Origin: CAIVAT01 sp037133475
Lineage (GTDB): Bacteria > Bacteroidota > Bacteroidia > Bacteroidales > FEN-979
Length of the DNA stretch: 64,000 bases
Reading direction: 5' to 3'
NCBI GenBank assembly: GCA_037133475.1
Contig: JBAXOB010000001.1
Span: forward strand, 293,499-357,498
Shown: positions 62,604-64,000 of the stretch, in pieces
Layout of the letters: every line of letters starts with the position of its first letter
Numbering within the stretch: position 1 is the first letter of the stretch
Translations under genes and position numbers: made by a program
The notes under the pieces: model-generated
Told to the model about the DNA's origin: nothing
What the model saw: only the letters and a program-made list of their open reading frames with translations
Databases searched by the model: none

Positions 62604-62621
62604 CTGAACAAAACGGAACAA

Positions 62622-62714
62622 TTGACCACCTTTCGCCGATTTTGGTTGACCACATTATTATAGTAGTAATCCATCGATTGAAATGGTCAGACTGCTCCGG
62701 CAACCGCTGGTCAA
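62622..62714. repeat. MITE-like repeat, copy 3
   Basis: The clearest copy: TTGACCA at 62622-62628 and 62646-62652 (24 bp apart), a 30-bp spacer (62654-62683), then TGGTCAG at 62684-62690 and TGGTCAA at 62708-62714 (24 bp apart). The two arms are inverted repeats of each other around the spacer, with CGCCGATTTT / CTCCGGC as middle blocks. Begins 19 bases after the stop of the DUF4239 gene. Confidence 0.85.
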
Positions 62715-62811
62715 AGAGAGCATTTTTTCGAATGTAGCCATACAAAATCATCAAAGTAACAGAACGTTTCTATGTGGATGTTTATCAACTTGACAATTTC
62801 CAGGGAAATCA

Positions 62812-63639
62812 TTACAAGGAGAACCTGTAGCTATATATTGAATCTTTGTCATGAAAAGTGATGGTAAAGGATTCGAGGGTGAAGCTTGACACTCTAAAAG
62901 TATTATATTTTCTTACCCCATCAATCGTTCCTTCCATCATGATCAACCCATTTTCATTATACACCTTGGTAATATTCAGGTAATCATGAATCTCTTTTAC
63001 ATCGAGATCTGAGCCCCCACAATCCAGAACAACCAATTCAGTACCCAACACCTTTGATTTACTACCTAATATCTTTACGAAGTCATCAAATTTTGGAATT
63101 ACATTCGAGTAAGCAATGCCAGAGAATGATGCCTCAGAACTTTCAGAACCTCCCCATTGAGATCCCCATTTGTTTCCCTGGGTACGGGCATCAGTTAAAA
63201 AGATAATGTTTGCATGCATAATTGCTGCCTGCATTTTTATTTTCCTATACGCTCTTTGTTTGACTCTCTCCTGGTTTGAAAACTCGGTAGTTCCTTTTGC
63301 CTTTGCTCCAACGTCACCAAGTTTGAACAGTCCGTGAACTTCACTTTCTACTTTAGTAATGGTAACATTCTCAAAATCCTTCGGACCATTGACTGTTTTG
63401 TATGATGTATTCTCTGCAAATAGCTGAACACGACCAGACTTAAACACAATTTTCTGTACTGTATTTTTAAAAACAGCATTGATCAAATCCTCATTCGGAT
63501 AGGTAAACTTGATAGCATCAGGAGTTATCTCCTTTACGGTGCAAACAATTTTTTCGTTGTTCGTGAAGATCGTGTCAGATTGAGAAAATGTTGATAATGT
63601 TATGACTAGCAATCCGAGAGTAAAGAATAAACTTTTCAT
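62812..63639 (-). CDS. Hypothetical exported protein
   Basis: A 275-residue protein with signal peptide (MKSLFFTLGLLVITLSTFSQ). The first 60 mature residues (DTIFTNNEKIVCTVKEITPD, IKFTYPNEDLINAVFKN) resemble a small beta domain seen in Bacteroidota exported proteins. The middle contains KMQAAIMHANIIFLTDARTQ and a Gly/Trp/Ser-rich loop (GSQWGGSESSEASF). The end is beta-rich. No family was recognised. AT-rich like the caspase cassette, but outside repeat copy 3. Confidence 0.65.
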   Translation of the reverse strand: MKSLFFTLGLLVITLSTFSQSDTIFTNNEKIVCTVKEITPDAIKFTYPNEDLINAVFKNTVQKIVFKSGRVQLFAENTSYKTVNGPKDFENVTITKVESEVHGLFKLGDVGAKAKGTTEFSNQERVKQRAYRKIKMQAAIMHANIIFLTDARTQGNKWGSQWGGSESSEASFSGIAYSNVIPKFDDFVKILGSKSKVLGTELVVLDCGGSDLDVKEIHDYLNITKVYNENGLIMMEGTIDGVRKYNTFRVSSFTLESFTITFHDKDSIYSYRFSL

Positions 63640-63960
63640 CAGGTAAATAGTTTAGTTATTAATAATGAATAAATAGAATGAAATTTACAAGGTTAAAGAT
63701 ACACCATTTCTTAAATCAGCTACTGTTTTTCTTGAAAGATGAGGCCTTACATATCCCACCGACTGCACGTCTTCTGCCATTCTGAAGTGAATGCCATGCA
63801 AATGAATATAATACAGAATATGCAAATATTTTTGTATCATGCAATTTGTATCCATTATACGGTTAACCTCTAAATTATTGAATTAAACCCCTTTTGGGTA
63901 CCTCCTATGACTCCAATATCAAATCCAACAATATGTCCGATGCAGTGGATATTACGCTCT
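63640..63960. other. AT-rich region at the right edge
   Basis: About 320 bases upstream of the hypothetical gene. No supported ORF or RNA. ATGCAA and TGCAAAT words recur (63796-63845), and the IS21-type end begins at 63963. Confidence 0.35.
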
Positions 63961-63962
63961 AA

Positions 63963-64000
63963 TTGACCCCTCTTATACGCATCAAATTGACCCCCCAAAG
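63963..64000. mobile_element. Probable end of an IS21-like element, cut by window edge
   Basis: Two direct TTGACCCC repeats at 63963-63970 and 63987-63994, 24 bp apart, followed by CCAAAG at the edge. Repeated end motifs of this type are known from IS21-family insertion sequences. The element body would lie outside the window. Confidence 0.45.

Noticed and set aside
1..64000. tRNA, rRNA and riboswitch genes
   Set aside because: No cloverleaf with a GGTTCGANTCC-type arm, no rRNA signature words and no known riboswitch core was recognised by eye; a covariance-model search would settle it.

Overview
The window is a chromosomal segment of a Bacteroidota bacterium, probably an uncultured Bacteroidales-like environmental lineage. 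Pointers are Por-type (T9SS) C-terminal sorting tails on secreted proteins, an IgGFc-binding/FISUMP surface protein, secreted transglutaminase-like and prolyl-oligopeptidase-like proteins, and repeated promoters of the Bacteroidota type (TTTG, about 19-22 bp, then TAnnTTTG) rather than -35/-10 boxes. No rRNA, tRNA or CRISPR array was recognised.

Layout. 1-11.9 kb: the 3' part of an Fe-S protein, a large T9SS beta-propeller protein, a transglutaminase-like protein, a small T9SS protein, an esterase, and a three-gene minus-strand operon of ECF sigma factor, long anti-sigma factor and a thioredoxin-like/beta-propeller secreted protein. 12-25 kb: housekeeping and accessory genes (prolyl oligopeptidase, AraC/GyrI regulator, methyltransferase, permease, two pirins, acyltransferase 3, LUD protein), with one decayed ABC-type substrate-binding gene. 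25-36.5 kb: six-hairpin glycosidase, a frameshifted lipoprotein, CstA, a GntR/slipin pair, PatB-type C-S lyase, M28 peptidase, HD protein, UspA. 36.6-40 kb: a GNAT / KAS III / ACP / SDR cassette that looks like a small acyl-group synthesis and transfer module. 40-45.4 kb: a 1250-residue adhesin-like protein with four 270-bp Ig-like repeats, and a GT4 glycosyltransferase. 46-54 kb: a truncated C45-type hydrolase, TfoX, a Cys-cluster protein, diheme cytochrome c, two glycoside hydrolase genes including GH27 alpha-galactosidase, phosphatidylserine decarboxylase and a CPBP protease.

54.2-64 kb is different in character: visibly AT-rich, with broken small genes and three copies of a 93-94 bp palindromic, MITE-like repeat (54256-54348, 54851-54944, 62622-62714), all with the same internal spacing. 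Two of these copies bracket a 7.7 kb segment that carries the most interesting locus: a minus-strand operon of an exported 15-repeat WD40-caspase protein, a FecR-like/DUF4384-like exported protein and a stand-alone CHASE2 membrane sensor without any output domain, plus a divergent DUF4239 (bestrophin-like) membrane protein. I read this as a candidate extracytoplasmic sensor/protease system on a mobile or repeat-bounded island; the function is inferred, not shown. The right edge of the window carries a further pair of TTGACCCC repeats with the same 24-bp spacing, probably the end of an IS21-like element.
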